A stretch of 64,000 bases of DNA from Campylobacter lanienae NCTC 13004 (GTDB lineage Bacteria; Campylobacterota; Campylobacteria; Campylobacterales; Campylobacteraceae): positions 868,001 to 932,000 of the forward strand of contig NZ_CP015578.1 of the NCBI RefSeq assembly GCF_002139935.1, given 5' to 3'. The position numbers were made by a program, and so were the translations under genes. This document shows, one piece after another, positions 19,919 through 30,508 of the stretch. The stretch's first letter is position 1. The number at the start of each line of letters is the position of its first letter. The notes beneath the pieces are model-generated. The model was not told where the DNA came from. It saw only the letters and a program-made list of their open reading frames with translations, and did not search any database.

Positions 19919-20668
19919 ATGAAAAATATCCTTGCTATTTTATTTGTTACTTTTGTTTTTATAGGTTGTTCTGGCGATAAAAATACAAAAGATAAATTAA
20001 GAATCGCAACCGAAGGCACATATAATCCATTTTCATATCATGATGAGAGTGGTAAATTAGTAGGCTATGATGTTGAAGTGATAGCAGAAGCGGCCAAAAG
20101 AGCTGGATTTGAGATTGAATTTCATGAGACAAATTGGGATGCGATATTTTCTGGATTAAACTCAAATCGCTTTGATATGATAGCTAATCAAATAAGCGAT
20201 GCGGATCCTAAAAGAGCCGAGCTTTACACACTAAGTGATCCATATATAGTTACTTCAGCTGCCATAGCAGTAAGAGCTAATGATAATAGCATCAACTCAC
20301 TAAGCGATATTAAAGGCAAAAATATTGCTCAAGCAATGGGAAGCAACTACTATGAAACTGCTATCAAAAATGGAGCAAATATAATCTTAGTTGATGGCTT
20401 AGCACCCGCCATTAAAGCTGTAAGTCAAGGTAGAGCTGACGCTACTATGAATGATAAATTAGCGATTTTAAACTACTTAAAAACAACTGGCGATAAAAAT
20501 ATTAAAATCGCATTTGATACAGGCGATGGCACTAGAAGTGTCTTTTTGTTTAAAAAAGAGCTAACAGAACAAAGAGATAGAATCAACAAAGCCTTAGAAT
20601 CTATGAAAAAAGATGGCACCCTAAAACAAATTTCAGAAAAATATTTTGGAATGGATGTTAGTGAGTAG
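19919..20668 (+). CDS. Amino-acid ABC transporter binding lipoprotein, cystine type
   Basis: 249 residues. A short lipoprotein signal ends FIGC, with the lipidated cysteine at 17; the rest is a family-3 solute-binding fold. The stretches [29 protein letters not shown] and the YTLSDPY block resemble cystine/cysteine receptors of the TcyA/FliY group more than glutamine ones. It would capture the ligand at the outer face of the inner membrane for the permease and ATPase that follow. GGAGAG lies close to the ATG. Ligand choice is an inference. Confidence 0.85.
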   Translation: MKNILAILFVTFVFIGCSGDKNTKDKLRIATEGTYNPFSYHDESGKLVGYDVEVIAEAAKRAGFEIEFHETNWDAIFSGLNSNRFDMIANQISDADPKRAELYTLSDPYIVTSAAIAVRANDNSINSLSDIKGKNIAQAMGSNYYETAIKNGANIILVDGLAPAIKAVSQGRADATMNDKLAILNYLKTTGDKNIKIAFDTGDGTRSVFLFKKELTEQRDRINKALESMKKDGTLKQISEKYFGMDVSE

Positions 20669-21323
20669 CTATATTGAAGCTTTTATACCTATGCTTAAAG
20701 GGGCGATCTTATATACGATTCCCCTTAGCGTTATATCTTTTATTTGTGGTATAGCTATAGGGGTGATTGTCGCACTAATTCGCATTAATCACAGCAAAAA
20801 TACAATATCAAATTTGCTTAAATTACTCTCTCAATTCTATGTATCTATAATCAGAGGAACTCCGCTTTTGGTTCAGCTATTTATAATTTTTTATGGTTTG
20901 CCAAATATCGGCGTAACGCTAAATCCATTTATTAGCGCTATAATCGCTTTTAGCCTTAGCATTGGTGCGTATAGCAGCGAAACTATCAGAGCTAGTATAT
21001 TAGCAGTGCCAAAGGGCCAATGGGAGGCTGGTTGGAGCATTGGACTAACTAATAGCGATACTTTTATTAAAATCATAGCACCGCAAGCTCTTAAAATAGC
21101 CTTGCCGACTCTATCTAATACCTTTATAGCGCTTATTAAAGATACATCTTTAGCTTCAGTGGTTTTGGTAGCCGAGCTATTCCGCCAAGCTCAAACTATA
21201 GCCTCACAAAATTATGAATTCCTAAGAGTATATTCTCAAGCTGCTTTGATATATTGGGTTATATGTATCGGACTTGGGTATATTCAGACACGCCTTGAAG
21301 CTAAATTTAGTAAGCATTTATAA
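20655..21323 (+). CDS. Amino-acid ABC transporter permease (HisM/TcyB type)
   Basis: About 222 residues with five membrane segments and the EAA loop that contacts the ATPase ([28 protein letters not shown] split around residues 115-140). Polar amino-acid uptake permeases of this length work as homodimers. The start is uncertain: I use ATG 20655 ([10 protein letters not shown]), while TTG 20646 and GTG 20661 are in frame; all lie inside the end of the binding-protein gene, so translation is coupled. Confidence 0.88.
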   Translation: MLVSSYIEAFIPMLKGAILYTIPLSVISFICGIAIGVIVALIRINHSKNTISNLLKLLSQFYVSIIRGTPLLVQLFIIFYGLPNIGVTLNPFISAIIAFSLSIGAYSSETIRASILAVPKGQWEAGWSIGLTNSDTFIKIIAPQALKIALPTLSNTFIALIKDTSLASVVLVAELFRQAQTIASQNYEFLRVYSQAALIYWVICIGLGYIQTRLEAKFSKHL

Positions 21324-21332
21324 GAGGAAAAT

Positions 21333-22076
21333 ATGCTACAAATAAAAGATATTAATAAACAAATAGCCTCTCACACCATCTTATCAAATATCAGTTTTGA
21401 TATCAAAAAAGGTGAAATAATAGCAATTATCGGCCCAAGCGGAAGTGGCAAGACAACACTTCTTCGCTCATTAAACTACCTTGAAGCACCAGATAGCGGG
21501 ATTTTGGAATTTAGCGATGGGAGTTTAAAAATTGATTTTAAACAGCATCCAAATAAGCAAGAAATCCTAAATTTAAGACGCAAAATGGGGATGGTCTTTC
21601 AATCTTATAATCTATTTGCCCACCTAAATGCTACGCAAAATATCACCCAAGGGCTAATCAGTGTCCAAAAAATGCCAAAAGAAAAGGCTATTGAGATTGC
21701 TTTAAATTTACTAAATAAATTTGGCCTAAAAGATAGAGCCAACGCCTATCCAAGCTCACTTAGTGGTGGTCAGCAACAACGAGTCGCAATAGCTAGAGCT
21801 GTGGCTTTAAAGCCTGATATTTTGCTACTTGATGAGCCTACAAGCGCACTTGACAAAGAGCTAGTAAGTGAAGTTTTATCCACGCTTAAAATGTTAGCCA
21901 ATGAGCATCAAACGATGATTTTGGTAACTCATGAGCTTAAATTTGCCAAAGATATTGCTGATAAAATTATATTTTTAGAAGGCGGTAAAATCATAACTAT
22001 ACAACCACCAAAAGAGTTTTTTGAAGCGCAAGATAATCCGAGAATTATCAAATTTATAGGCGATTTACACCAGTAA
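21333..22076 (+). CDS. Amino-acid ABC transporter ATPase (TcyC/GlnQ type)
   Basis: 247 residues: Walker A GPSGSGKTT near 35, Q-loop VFQSYNLFAH, signature LSGGQQQRVAIARA near 145, Walker B LLLDEPTSALD, and the switch histidine in LVTHE. It completes a binding protein-permease-ATPase set in the order of the Bacillus cystine transporter. AAGAGGAAAAT precedes the ATG. It shares one base with the start of rarD. Confidence 0.92.
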   Translation: MLQIKDINKQIASHTILSNISFDIKKGEIIAIIGPSGSGKTTLLRSLNYLEAPDSGILEFSDGSLKIDFKQHPNKQEILNLRRKMGMVFQSYNLFAHLNATQNITQGLISVQKMPKEKAIEIALNLLNKFGLKDRANAYPSSLSGGQQQRVAIARAVALKPDILLLDEPTSALDKELVSEVLSTLKMLANEHQTMILVTHELKFAKDIADKIIFLEGGKIITIQPPKEFFEAQDNPRIIKFIGDLHQ

Positions 22077-22951
22077 TGCAAGCAACTCAAAAGGGATTTA
22101 TCTTAGCTTTAGCCACATTTATTATGTGGGGTGTATTCCCTGTATTTTTCAAATTCATCCAAGGCATTAGCGCCACTGAGGTTTTAGCTCATAGAATTAT
22201 CTGGTCATCGGTGATTTTATTTATTGTGCTTATAGTCACAAAAAAGCTAACAAGCCTAAAAAGAATCGCAAAAATCAAAAAAGTCATCCTAACCCTAGCT
22301 ATCACAGGAATTTTAATCGCAAGTAATTGGGGGATATTTATCTACGCAATTAATCAAAATGAAATTTTAGCCACCAGCCTTGGATACTTCATCAATCCGC
22401 TTTTTTCTATACTTCTTGGTGCGATAATATTAAAAGAAGAGCTAAGCCCGGCTTTAAAACTCTCTATATTTATCGTTTTTATAGCTATTGGTATTCAAAT
22501 TTACGCCCTTGGCAAAATGCCTTTTATCTCTATTATGCTGCCTTTGTCATTTGCTTTATATGGGCTTTTGCGTAAAAGACTTGGGGTTAGAACTTTTGAG
22601 GGGTTATTTATAGAAACTATGATTTTATCGCCATTTGCTCTAATATATCTAATATATTTAAGCTTAGTTTCTAGTAGCGAATTTGGATTAAATTTCAATG
22701 GTATTATGCTATTTTTGAGTGGATTTATCACTATTTTACCACTTCTAACTTTCAACGCTAGCACCAAATATCTCAAGCTCTCTACAATTGGATTTTTACA
22801 ATACATAAGCCCAACTTTAAGTATGCTTATTGCTGTTTTTGTCTATAATGAGATCCTTGATCTGTATAAAATCATTAGCTTTGTGTTAATATGGATTAGC
22901 CTTGCGATTGCCGCAATATCAAATTTAAGGAGAAAAAATGTCACAAAATGA
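22076..22951 (+). CDS. rarD: RarD, EamA/DMT-family permease
   Basis: 291 residues with ten hydrophobic segments in two EamA halves. The opening KGFILALATFIMWGVFPVFFK and the segment ASNWGIFIYAINQ are hallmarks of RarD. The protein's substrate is unknown; chloramphenicol sensitivity was the original phenotype in Pseudomonas. It is coupled to the cystine-type transporter upstream by a 1-base overlap, so exchange of a related metabolite is possible but unproven. Confidence 0.9.
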   Translation: MQATQKGFILALATFIMWGVFPVFFKFIQGISATEVLAHRIIWSSVILFIVLIVTKKLTSLKRIAKIKKVILTLAITGILIASNWGIFIYAINQNEILATSLGYFINPLFSILLGAIILKEELSPALKLSIFIVFIAIGIQIYALGKMPFISIMLPLSFALYGLLRKRLGVRTFEGLFIETMILSPFALIYLIYLSLVSSSEFGLNFNGIMLFLSGFITILPLLTFNASTKYLKLSTIGFLQYISPTLSMLIAVFVYNEILDLYKIISFVLIWISLAIAAISNLRRKNVTK

Positions 22952-23372
22952 TCTAATTATAATGGCCCTAGCGGTGTTAATAGTAGGAGTTATACTATAC
23001 AAACAGATAAATAAAGTTACCCAAAATATCACAATCAATGACGAAAATCCAAATTTAGCCTACTCTAAATTCTGCTCTGCGATAGATGATCAAATAGATA
23101 TCTTACGCCAAAAAGCATTAGAAAATCAGATATTAAATCAAGATAATAAAGATGAAATTTTAGAGAATTTAAGTGATTTTAGCAAAGAGCTTGTATTTAT
23201 AGAATCGCTAAATTCCAAAGAGAGTGATAAATGGCAAGAGAAGCTCTTTGGACTTCTTAGTAGGATTGATGAGTTTGTAGAGCAAAACTTCATTAACGGC
23301 AAAGATATTGCTAGAGATATCAAAGATAATCTAAAAATTGAATTTGATAAACTCGGATTAGATAGAGGCTAG
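22938..23372 (+). CDS. Membrane-anchored hypothetical protein (144 aa)
   Basis: One N-terminal membrane helix (about 6-22), then an acidic helical domain of about 115 residues with heptad-like patterning (55-90). It has no cysteines in a metal pattern beyond a lone C at 48. A textbook AAGGAGAAAAA ribosome site supports the ATG, which overlaps rarD by 14 bases. I do not recognise the family. It is the last gene of the + strand series, and its stop lies inside a hairpin shared with the end of nagZ. Confidence 0.75.
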   Translation: MSQNDLIIMALAVLIVGVILYKQINKVTQNITINDENPNLAYSKFCSAIDDQIDILRQKALENQILNQDNKDEILENLSDFSKELVFIESLNSKESDKWQEKLFGLLSRIDEFVEQNFINGKDIARDIKDNLKIEFDKLGLDRG

Positions 23373-23385
23373 AATCTAGCCTTTT
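23366..23385 (+). terminator. Short hairpin terminator over two convergent stop codons
   Basis: AGGCTAG-AAT-CTAGCCT followed by TTT: a stem of 6-7 pairs, 3-base loop and a short T run on the + strand. The stop codons of both convergent genes fall inside the stem. The T run is short, so termination may be weak. Confidence 0.45.
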
Positions 23386-24427
23386 GAGCAATTATACGAT
23401 TATAAGCATCTATGATTCTAGTGGTCTGTATCTCGCCACTTTTAACCGCATTGAAAATCGCATCATTTAAGGCCTTTATAGAGTTGGTTTTGTTATAAAA
23501 ATACTCACTCACTAACAAAATATCCACCCCAGCCCTTATAGCCTTTATAGCATTCTCTTCTAAGCTACCACCAAGAGCCTTCATCAGCATATCATCGCTT
23601 ATCACAACCCCTTCAAAGCCTAGGCTATCTTTTAATAAATTTGTAATAACTTGGCGAGATAGCGTAGCTGGATTAGAGTCATCGATAGCCGGAATCACCA
23701 TATGTCCGACCATTATAAATTTAGCTTTCTTGCGCTTTATTAGCTCATAATATGGCTTAATCTCATCAAAATCAAAGTTATCTACGATAGTTTTTACCTT
23801 ATGCGTATCAGCTGGTGCGTTGCCATGACCTGGAAAGTGCTTTAATACACTAGCGATATTGTGAGCCTCAAATGCATTTATAAACTCATTTGCGTATGCG
23901 ATAACTTCATCAGCATTAGTGCTAAATGCCCTTTGCTTTTGACCAATTATAGGTGAGATATCATTGTGCAAATCAACAACCGGAGCGAAATTCATATTTA
24001 TCCCAAGGCTTTTTAGCTGACTTGCCATATCGTTATAAAGCTCATTTGCGATGGTTAAATTCATATCGCTACCTACCTTATAAGCTGATGGAAAATGCTT
24101 AAAATCACTAAATTTATTAAATCTACTAATTTTGCCACCCTCTTCATCGATAGCGACAAATAAAGGCTGCTTTGGCGAAGCTGAGTTGAGATAGCTTATT
24201 AAATTTTTTAACCCATCTTTACTACTTATGTTTCTAGCTAATATCATCACGCCGCCTATTCTAGCGTTTTTGATATCTAGCCTTAATTGCCTAACCCACT
24301 CATCATTAGCGTTATTGCCATTAAATCCCACCATAATCATCTGGCCGATCATATTTCTAAGCTCTTTGTCGCTTGAATTACCAAAAGCAAAAATCGCAAA
24401 TATCAATAATATAATAATCTTTCTCAT
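23369..24427 (-). CDS. nagZ: Beta-N-acetylhexosaminidase NagZ-like (GH3)
   Basis: 352 residues with an N-terminal hydrophobic signal (IIILLIFAIFAFG), suggesting an exported or membrane-tethered form, unlike the cytoplasmic E. coli NagZ. GH3 motifs: VAIDEEGG, the K-H-F-P-G-H-G-N loop that carries the catalytic Asp/His dyad, and the nucleophile aspartate in VVISDDMLM. It removes N-acetylglucosamine from muropeptides in wall recycling. The start overlaps gpsA by 4 bases. Confidence 0.88.
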   Translation of the reverse strand: MRKIIILLIFAIFAFGNSSDKELRNMIGQMIMVGFNGNNANDEWVRQLRLDIKNARIGGVMILARNISSKDGLKNLISYLNSASPKQPLFVAIDEEGGKISRFNKFSDFKHFPSAYKVGSDMNLTIANELYNDMASQLKSLGINMNFAPVVDLHNDISPIIGQKQRAFSTNADEVIAYANEFINAFEAHNIASVLKHFPGHGNAPADTHKVKTIVDNFDFDEIKPYYELIKRKKAKFIMVGHMVIPAIDDSNPATLSRQVITNLLKDSLGFEGVVISDDMLMKALGGSLEENAIKAIRAGVDILLVSEYFYNKTNSIKALNDAIFNAVKSGEIQTTRIIDAYNRIIAQKARF

Positions 24428-25314
24428 CGTCTTTTCAATAGATCCCTTAAAGCCTCTTTAGCATCTTTGCCACCTAGCATATCTACTACTTGAGTAGCAA
24501 TTGGTGTATATATCGCTTTTTGCTGTGAAATTTGAACTATAGCCTTTGCCGTAGCTACCCCTTCTGCCACTTCGCCAATATCAGCTAAAATTTTATCTAA
24601 TTTCTCCCCACTAGCAAGCCCAAGCCCTACTCTATAATTTCTAGATAGCTCACTACTTGCGCTTAAAAATAGATCCCCAGCCCCACTAAGACCTAAAAAT
24701 GTATCACTCTTCGCACCAAAATGCTCGCCAAACCTAGCCATCTCCACTAAACCCCTAGATATCAAACTAGCTCTAGCATTCTGTCCGAGTCCGAGTCCAG
24801 CACATACACCACCGGCTATGGCAATTACATTTTTATACGCACCGCAAATCTCAGCACCTATAACATCATCACTGATATAAGGCTTGATGAAACCAGGAAA
24901 AGCACTAGCCCAAATTTGCGCTAATTCCATATTTTGACTACTTATCACAAGGGCGCAGGGGAGCTTTTGTATCACCTCACTAGCAAAGCTTGGGCCACTT
25001 AAAAACGCTAGATTATTACTTGGGGCAAATTTAGAGTATATCTCATGCAAAAACTCCCCACTAGCTGTATCGATCCCTTTGGATGCTACTAAGATTTTTT
25101 GATTATTTGATTTGAAATTTAAACGCAAGAATTCATCTGTCATCTGAGTAGAGATAGCAAAAAGTAGATAATCGCACTTTAAAGCCTCTGATAAACTCAC
25201 AAATCCATCTATATCACGCTTTGTGCGAGATGAGATAACACAATTATTATTAATTTTTAGTGCTGAGTATAGAGCCTGCCCCCACTTACCAGCACCAATT
25301 ACTGCTATTTTCAT
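24424..25314 (-). CDS. gpsA: Glycerol-3-phosphate dehydrogenase [NAD(P)+]
   Basis: 296 residues. NAD-binding GAGKWGQAL at 7-15, the SGPSFA motif with the substrate loop near 105, the catalytic lysine in [12 protein letters not shown] near 160, and the LSGAGDLFL motif near 208. It reduces dihydroxyacetone phosphate to sn-glycerol 3-phosphate for phospholipid synthesis. Length is slightly short of the usual 330, typical for this phylum. Overlaps gatB and nagZ by 4 bases each. Confidence 0.95.
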   Translation of the reverse strand: MKIAVIGAGKWGQALYSALKINNNCVISSRTKRDIDGFVSLSEALKCDYLLFAISTQMTDEFLRLNFKSNNQKILVASKGIDTASGEFLHEIYSKFAPSNNLAFLSGPSFASEVIQKLPCALVISSQNMELAQIWASAFPGFIKPYISDDVIGAEICGAYKNVIAIAGGVCAGLGLGQNARASLISRGLVEMARFGEHFGAKSDTFLGLSGAGDLFLSASSELSRNYRVGLGLASGEKLDKILADIGEVAEGVATAKAIVQISQQKAIYTPIATQVVDMLGGKDAKEALRDLLKRR

Positions 25315-26729
25315 AGCTTTGACTTTAAGAGCTCATTTACCTTCGCTGGATTGAATGCCCCTTTGCCCTCTTTCATCACTTGACCAACAAAAAATCCAAA
25401 TAACTTATCCTTGCCACTTTTATACTCTGCTACCTTATCACCATTAGCAGCCAAAACAGTATCAATGATAGCTAAAATCGCTGAGTCATCGCTTACTTGC
25501 TTTAATCCTAATCGATCAATCACGCTATCAACGCTCTCATCGCTTATAAAAATCTCATCCAATACATCTTTAGCTGCTTTTTGAGAGATTGTGCCATCTT
25601 CTATTCTGTTTAATAGTATTGATAGTTTAGCGCTGCTAACTGGCGAAGTCTCTATGGTAAGACCATTTTTCAATCTACCTAATAACTCAACACTTAGCCA
25701 AGTTACGCATAATTTAGGTGAGTTGCCACCAGATATTAGATCTTCAAAATATTTTGCCATCTCATAGCTACTAATTATCACATCAGCGTCGCTCTCTTTG
25801 ATCCCAAATTCACTCATATATCTAGCTTTTTTCTCATCTGGCAATTCAGGCAAGATACTAGCTTCTTCCATAAGCTCATCAGGGATAATAACTGGCAATA
25901 AATCTGGATCTGGAAAGTAGCGATACTCAGCGCTATCTTCTTTGCTTCTCATAGATTTTGTAATTAGCTTTGTAGTATCAAATAGCCTTGTCTCTTGGAC
26001 TACTTCGCTATCATATCTACCATCTTCCCAAGCCTCGCATTGACGCTCAACCTCATACTCAATAGCTTTTTGGATAAATTTAAATGAATTTAAATTCTTA
26101 ATCTCAACTCTAGTATATAGCTTCTCATCGCCCTTTGGTCTAATGCTGACATTGACATCACACCTAAAAGATCCCTCTTGCATATTAGCATCACTAATAT
26201 TTAAAAATCTTAAAATACTATGAAGCTTTTTAAGGTATGCTACTGCTTCATCGCTACTTCTTATATCAGGCTCGCTCACAATCTCCAAAAGCGGAGTCCC
26301 AGCACGATTTAAATCCACTAAGCTAGTTTTGCCCTCGTGGCTATTTTTGCCAGCGTCCTCTTCTAAATGAGCTCTAGTTATACCTATTCTTTTATTTTTA
26401 TCACCAACTTTGATAATCAACTCGCCATTTTCTACAATCGGTATGGTAAATTGGGAGATTTGGTATGCTTTAGGAAGGTCTGGATAGAAGTAGTTTTTGC
26501 GGTCAAAAACGCTCTTTTTATTTATCGTCGCATTGATCGCTTTACCAAAGCTAATAGCTTTTTTAACCGCTTGTGAATTTAGCACAGGTAGAGCCCCCGG
26601 TAGAGCCAAACAAGTTGGGCAAACATGAGTATTTGGCTCTTCGCCAAAGCTAGTGCTACAACCGCAAAATATCTTAGTTTTTGTATTTAACTGACAATGA
26701 ACTTCTAATCCTATTACTACTTCAAACAT
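25311..26729 (-). CDS. gatB: Asp/Glu-tRNA amidotransferase subunit B
   Basis: 472 residues, complete GatB. The opening [20 protein letters not shown] and the [18 protein letters not shown] zinc cysteines (C22, C24, C38, C41) are diagnostic, followed by [20 protein letters not shown] and the C-terminal YqeY-like tail. With GatA and GatC (outside the window) it converts misacylated Glu-tRNA-Gln and Asp-tRNA-Asn. First gene of gatB-gpsA-nagZ. Confidence 0.97.
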   Translation of the reverse strand: MFEVVIGLEVHCQLNTKTKIFCGCSTSFGEEPNTHVCPTCLALPGALPVLNSQAVKKAISFGKAINATINKKSVFDRKNYFYPDLPKAYQISQFTIPIVENGELIIKVGDKNKRIGITRAHLEEDAGKNSHEGKTSLVDLNRAGTPLLEIVSEPDIRSSDEAVAYLKKLHSILRFLNISDANMQEGSFRCDVNVSIRPKGDEKLYTRVEIKNLNSFKFIQKAIEYEVERQCEAWEDGRYDSEVVQETRLFDTTKLITKSMRSKEDSAEYRYFPDPDLLPVIIPDELMEEASILPELPDEKKARYMSEFGIKESDADVIISSYEMAKYFEDLISGGNSPKLCVTWLSVELLGRLKNGLTIETSPVSSAKLSILLNRIEDGTISQKAAKDVLDEIFISDESVDSVIDRLGLKQVSDDSAILAIIDTVLAANGDKVAEYKSGKDKLFGFFVGQVMKEGKGAFNPAKVNELLKSKL

Positions 26730-26785
26730 AAAATTGACCTTTTGATATTAATAAAATGGCGTATTCTAGCACAAAAAATTAAATA

Positions 26786-27334
26786 TTAATCACACCATTT
26801 ATCCAAAACAAAATAACGAATAGAAGCAAATCCAGCAACCCCACATCTCATAACACTATCTATTTGCTCTTTACTCACTATGCCACCTAAAGCAATCACT
26901 TTAGAAGTAGAGATTTTCACCACCTCTTCTAATAGCTCTAACCCCTTTGGCTCGCCCTTATTTGGCGTAGAAAAAACCGGACTAAATGTGATAAAATCAG
27001 CGCCATATTGATTGGCTAATTCTATCTCTTGAATATTATGAGTACTAGCAATTTTGATTAAATTTTTTGGGGTATCTTTTAAAAGATGGATTGAATCTGA
27101 GCTAAAATGTATCCCATCAAAACCAAGCTTACAAACCAAATTTATATCATTTTGAGCTAAGAATTTAATATTTTTGAATCTGAATTTGATAAATTTAGCA
27201 GCCAAATCATCATAATTATGAGAAATTTTATCTCTAAATAGTATCATATCAGCCGTTTTTAATCTAAAAAAATGATTAAAAGCATAATCTAAATTTGAGT
27301 AAAATTTAGGATCACTTATCGCATATTTTATCAC
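26786..27334 (-). CDS. ThiE/TenI-like thiamine phosphate synthase family protein
   Basis: 182 residues, shorter than ThiE (about 210). Barrel features are visible: GFDGIHFSSD, IASTHN, GADFITFSPVFSTPNKG (equivalent to the GPVF.T..K pyrophosphate loop) and ALGGI. The N-terminal strand lacks several ThiE substrate residues, so a TenI-like or altered activity is possible. The start is GTG, inside the end of the 65-residue membrane protein gene (23-base overlap). Confidence 0.78.
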   Translation of the reverse strand: MIKYAISDPKFYSNLDYAFNHFFRLKTADMILFRDKISHNYDDLAAKFIKFRFKNIKFLAQNDINLVCKLGFDGIHFSSDSIHLLKDTPKNLIKIASTHNIQEIELANQYGADFITFSPVFSTPNKGEPKGLELLEEVVKISTSKVIALGGIVSKEQIDSVMRCGVAGFASIRYFVLDKWCD

Positions 27335-27509
27335 AACTCAAAATCCGTATAGATAGATATGAGATACAAGCTAAAACTAGCCCAAAGCTAGCCCCGATCA
27401 ATCCACTAAGAAATATTCCTAAAAAATAGAAATGATATATAAAAAATAGTGCGCCAACAAAGGCTATAGCCCATGACGCACCAAGAATAAAATTTAATAT
27501 ATGTATCAA
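27312..27509 (-). CDS. Small two-helix membrane protein (65 aa)
   Basis: 65 residues with two hydrophobic helices (about 3-25 and 28-55) and a short cysteine-containing tail (CDKICDK). It starts 3 bases after the atpB stop and ends inside the ThiE-like gene. No family recognised. Position after atpB recalls AtpI-like accessory proteins, but the sequence does not show AtpI motifs. Confidence 0.65.
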   Translation of the reverse strand: MIHILNFILGASWAIAFVGALFFIYHFYFLGIFLSGLIGASFGLVLACISYLSIRILSCDKICDK

Positions 27510-27512
27510 AAA

Positions 27513-28193
27513 TCAGTGCTCTTCAGAGACTACTACAGCACCAGCTAAATAGACATATGTCAAAATCATAAAGATAAATGTCTGTAATAAAGCCATAAAT
27601 GTAAGCAAAGCAAAAGCTGGAAGCGGAGCCACCCATGGCGCAAGACTTAAAACAACCATCAAAAATAGATCATCACCTTTAATATTTCCAAAAAGCCTAA
27701 ATGATAGTGAAACAATACGAGATAGATGAGATACAATCTCTATAGGAAACATTAATGGAGCTAGAAATTTGTTTGGCCCCATAAAGTGAGCAAAATATTT
27801 AATCACACCTTGAGTTCTTATACCTTCGAAATTATAGTATAAAAATACACAAAGAGCCAAGCAAAGAGTTAAATTCAAGCTTGAACTTGGAGCTTCAAAG
27901 CCTGGTATAATACCTATAACATTGCTTGTTAAAACTATTAAGCCAATTGTAGCTACAAGTGGTAGATACTTTCTAGCTAGCTCATCGCTACCCATTACAT
28001 CACGCCCCATAGATACAATGCCTTCTAAATATGCTTCAAGCAGATTTTGAGTACCACGAGGCACAAGCTGCATTGAGCTAGTAGCCATCTTAGCAACGAT
28101 CAAAACGATAATCGCAACCAAAATGATATGAAAAAGATATGTAAAACTATGATCATTGATGATCAAATTTGAAAAAAGAAAGAGATCTTTCAT
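27513..28193 (-). CDS. atpB: F-type ATP synthase subunit a
   Basis: Start placed at ATG 28193 (MKDLFLFSN, 226 residues), because Campylobacter AtpB begins MKDLFLFS and AAAGG lies 10 bases upstream; a TTG 30 bases earlier has no support. Five to six membrane segments, with the essential arginine in LSFRLFGNI and the C-terminal [16 protein letters not shown]. It forms the proton half-channels of Fo. As in other Campylobacterota, it is unlinked from the main atp operon. Confidence 0.96.
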   Translation of the reverse strand: MKDLFLFSNLIINDHSFTYLFHIILVAIIVLIVAKMATSSMQLVPRGTQNLLEAYLEGIVSMGRDVMGSDELARKYLPLVATIGLIVLTSNVIGIIPGFEAPSSSLNLTLCLALCVFLYYNFEGIRTQGVIKYFAHFMGPNKFLAPLMFPIEIVSHLSRIVSLSFRLFGNIKGDDLFLMVVLSLAPWVAPLPAFALLTFMALLQTFIFMILTYVYLAGAVVVSEEH

Positions 28194-28299
28194 AGAAAAG
28201 TGCCTTTGAGAAAAATTTGCCAAAATTATATCTTAATTTAGATTAAGCTAAAATTAAAATATCTATTTAAATGCCTATTTTAGCTATTTATAATGAATT

Positions 28300-29061
28300 T
28301 TACTTTAAAAATAGATCATAAAGTAACTTAATAATTGTTAAACTAACAACGATTAAAAATATTGTTTTAATAAATTTAATCTCTTTTTTTATAACCATGT
28401 GTGAGCCAAAATACGCCCCTATCATCTGCCCAAATCCCATAATTATACCTAGCATCCATAATATCTGCCCACCAGCGATAAAGACAAATAAAGATACGAT
28501 ATTTGATACGAAATTTAAAATTTTTGTATTAGCCACAGCGCTTTTTAAATTTAATCCCAATAAACTCACAAAAGCAAACATCCAAAATGACCCAGTCCCA
28601 GGCCCCATAAATCCATCATAAAATCCGATCACCAAACCAAAAATAGCATAAAATAAAGACTCATTAATTCTCTTTTGGCTATCTGATTCGCCAAGTTTTG
28701 GGCTAAAAATCGTATATATCAAAATTGCTATTAAAAAGATCGGTATTAGATACTTTATTACACTAGCATCAATCAAAAGAATCGCCCAAGTACCAAGCAC
28801 CGCTCCAATAAAAGTCCATATAATCCCACGCCACAAAGAGTGAAAATCCACCATTTTTTTATGCGTGAAGTTAGCTGCGGCTGTAAAGCTACCAAATGTA
28901 GCTTGTAATTTATTAGTTGCTAAGGCTATGTGCTCTGGAATTCCAACTGAAATAAGCGCTGGAATAGTAATAAGTCCGCCACCACCAGCAATAGCATCTA
29001 CAAAACCACTAAAAAACGCCACACAAAATAGCAGGGCAAAAACCCAAATTTCTAACTCCAT
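28300..29061 (-). CDS. TauE/SafE (TSUP) family permease
   Basis: 253 residues, about eight hydrophobic segments in two repeats. The family signature GFVDAIAGGGGLITIPAL is at 20-37 and its second-repeat counterpart GFYDGFMGPGTGSFW near 148. Relatives export or import sulfite, sulfoacetate or other organosulfur anions; the substrate here is unknown. It lies 8 bases after the antiporter gene and is the last member of the cbpA-hspR operon as judged by spacing. Confidence 0.88.
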   Translation of the reverse strand: MELEIWVFALLFCVAFFSGFVDAIAGGGGLITIPALISVGIPEHIALATNKLQATFGSFTAAANFTHKKMVDFHSLWRGIIWTFIGAVLGTWAILLIDASVIKYLIPIFLIAILIYTIFSPKLGESDSQKRINESLFYAIFGLVIGFYDGFMGPGTGSFWMFAFVSLLGLNLKSAVANTKILNFVSNIVSLFVFIAGGQILWMLGIIMGFGQMIGAYFGSHMVIKKEIKFIKTIFLIVVSLTIIKLLYDLFLK

Positions 29062-29069
29062 TTCAAATC

Positions 29070-30506
29070 CTATAATTCATAAATTCTAATAATTTTTTGG
29101 TATCTTAATTCACTATTACACAAAATTAATAATATATCATTTGGCATAAATTCAAACGACCCGCTAACTTTGATTAACTCCCCATCGCGCTTTGCTAGAA
29201 TAATCAAAAAATCATCAGGCAATCCAAGTTCGGTTAAGTTCTTACCAATTACCTTAGATGATTCACCGATTCTATACTGCTTGATATCTGAGTATGAGAT
29301 GGGGCTACTAGGTAAATTTGATATAGTTGATTTAGGTGGTTCTATCACGCCAAATAGCTTAGCGCTTTTATTTAGCGTAGTGCCTTGAGTTAAAACTGAT
29401 ATCAACACCATAAAAAATATAATATTAAATATCAATTGACCATTTTCTAACTCTGCTGAGAGCGGATAAGTCGCTAAAATAATAGGCACAACTCCCCTAA
29501 GCCCAACCCACGATATAAAGCACCTCTCTTTAAAATTATATTTAGAAAACATTGTAGAGATAAATACGCTAATAGGCCTAGATATAAACATAACTACTAA
29601 AGAGAGCAAGATACTTATCATAGCTACATTTGGCAACTCACTAGGAAATACCAAAAGACCAAGAGTAAGAAATATAAATATCTGCATCATCCAAGCAATC
29701 CCATCAAAAAAGCCGGTTAAATTCTTTTTATACAAAAACTCCTTTTTATTAGCGATGATTCCTGCTACATATACTGCTATATAGCCATTTCCACCGATCT
29801 TTTCTGAAAGACCAAAAAGCATAGCAATCAAAGCTATTAAAAGCACTGGATATAAGCCCCAAGACCCAAGCTTTATTCTATTTATAAGGCTTGGGATGAT
29901 GATACCAAATAGATACCCCATCGCTCCACCAATGATAAATTCAAGCAAAAGCTTAATTGTCATTTCGTATGGATCAATAATCGTTGTAGCTGTGAGCAAT
30001 CCAAGCAAGGTAATTGTCAAGAAAATCGCCATCGGATCATTACTTCCGCTCTCAAATTCAAGCAAAGAAGTAAGATTATTTTTAAGCTTTATTGATCGCA
30101 TTATAGAAAATACCGCCGCAGCATCAGTAGAGCTGATAATAGCCCCAAATAGCAAGGATTCTAAAATAGAAAAATTCATTATATAATAAGCAAATATTCC
30201 TGTAATAACAGCTGAAATCGCCACTCCAATCGTTGCTAGGATTATACCGCTTTTAAAAATTGGCTTGATTGATTTATAATTTGTATTAAATCCACCAGAA
30301 AATAGTATATAAATAAGCGCTATAGTTCCCACATTTTCAGCTATTTTAGCATTATCAAACTCAAGTCCTATAAGCCCATCGCTACCAGCTAGCATCCCAA
30401 TGCTTAAAAACATAAGCAAAGCCGGAACTCCATACTTATCAGATATCTTGCTAAATATCACACTAAGCAGAAATAAACCCCCAAAAATTATCAATGAATT
30501 ATCCAT
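29070..30506 (-). CDS. CPA1-type cation/proton antiporter (CvrA/NhaP2-like)
   Basis: 478 residues: about 12 membrane segments to residue 385, with the ion-binding ESGSNDPMAIFLT motif near 153, then a C-terminal RCK_C/TrkA_C domain (about 400-478) that binds regulatory ligands. Such proteins exchange K+ or Na+ for protons; NhaP2/CvrA types prefer K+. The frame overlaps nothing but is just 2 bases after the Kef-like gene, so the two antiporters are co-translated. Confidence 0.88.
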   Translation of the reverse strand: MDNSLIIFGGLFLLSVIFSKISDKYGVPALLMFLSIGMLAGSDGLIGLEFDNAKIAENVGTIALIYILFSGGFNTNYKSIKPIFKSGIILATIGVAISAVITGIFAYYIMNFSILESLLFGAIISSTDAAAVFSIMRSIKLKNNLTSLLEFESGSNDPMAIFLTITLLGLLTATTIIDPYEMTIKLLLEFIIGGAMGYLFGIIIPSLINRIKLGSWGLYPVLLIALIAMLFGLSEKIGGNGYIAVYVAGIIANKKEFLYKKNLTGFFDGIAWMMQIFIFLTLGLLVFPSELPNVAMISILLSLVVMFISRPISVFISTMFSKYNFKERCFISWVGLRGVVPIILATYPLSAELENGQLIFNIIFFMVLISVLTQGTTLNKSAKLFGVIEPPKSTISNLPSSPISYSDIKQYRIGESSKVIGKNLTELGLPDDFLIILAKRDGELIKVSGSFEFMPNDILLILCNSELRYQKIIRIYEL

Positions 30507-30508
30507 AG

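Noticed and set aside
27312-27509. AtpI identity for the 65-residue membrane protein after atpB
   Set aside because: Position is suggestive, but no AtpI sequence motif is visible and the gene follows rather than precedes atpB.
28194-28223. N-terminal extension of AtpB from a TTG codon
   Set aside because: No ribosome site and no counterpart in Campylobacter AtpB, which starts MKDLFLFS.
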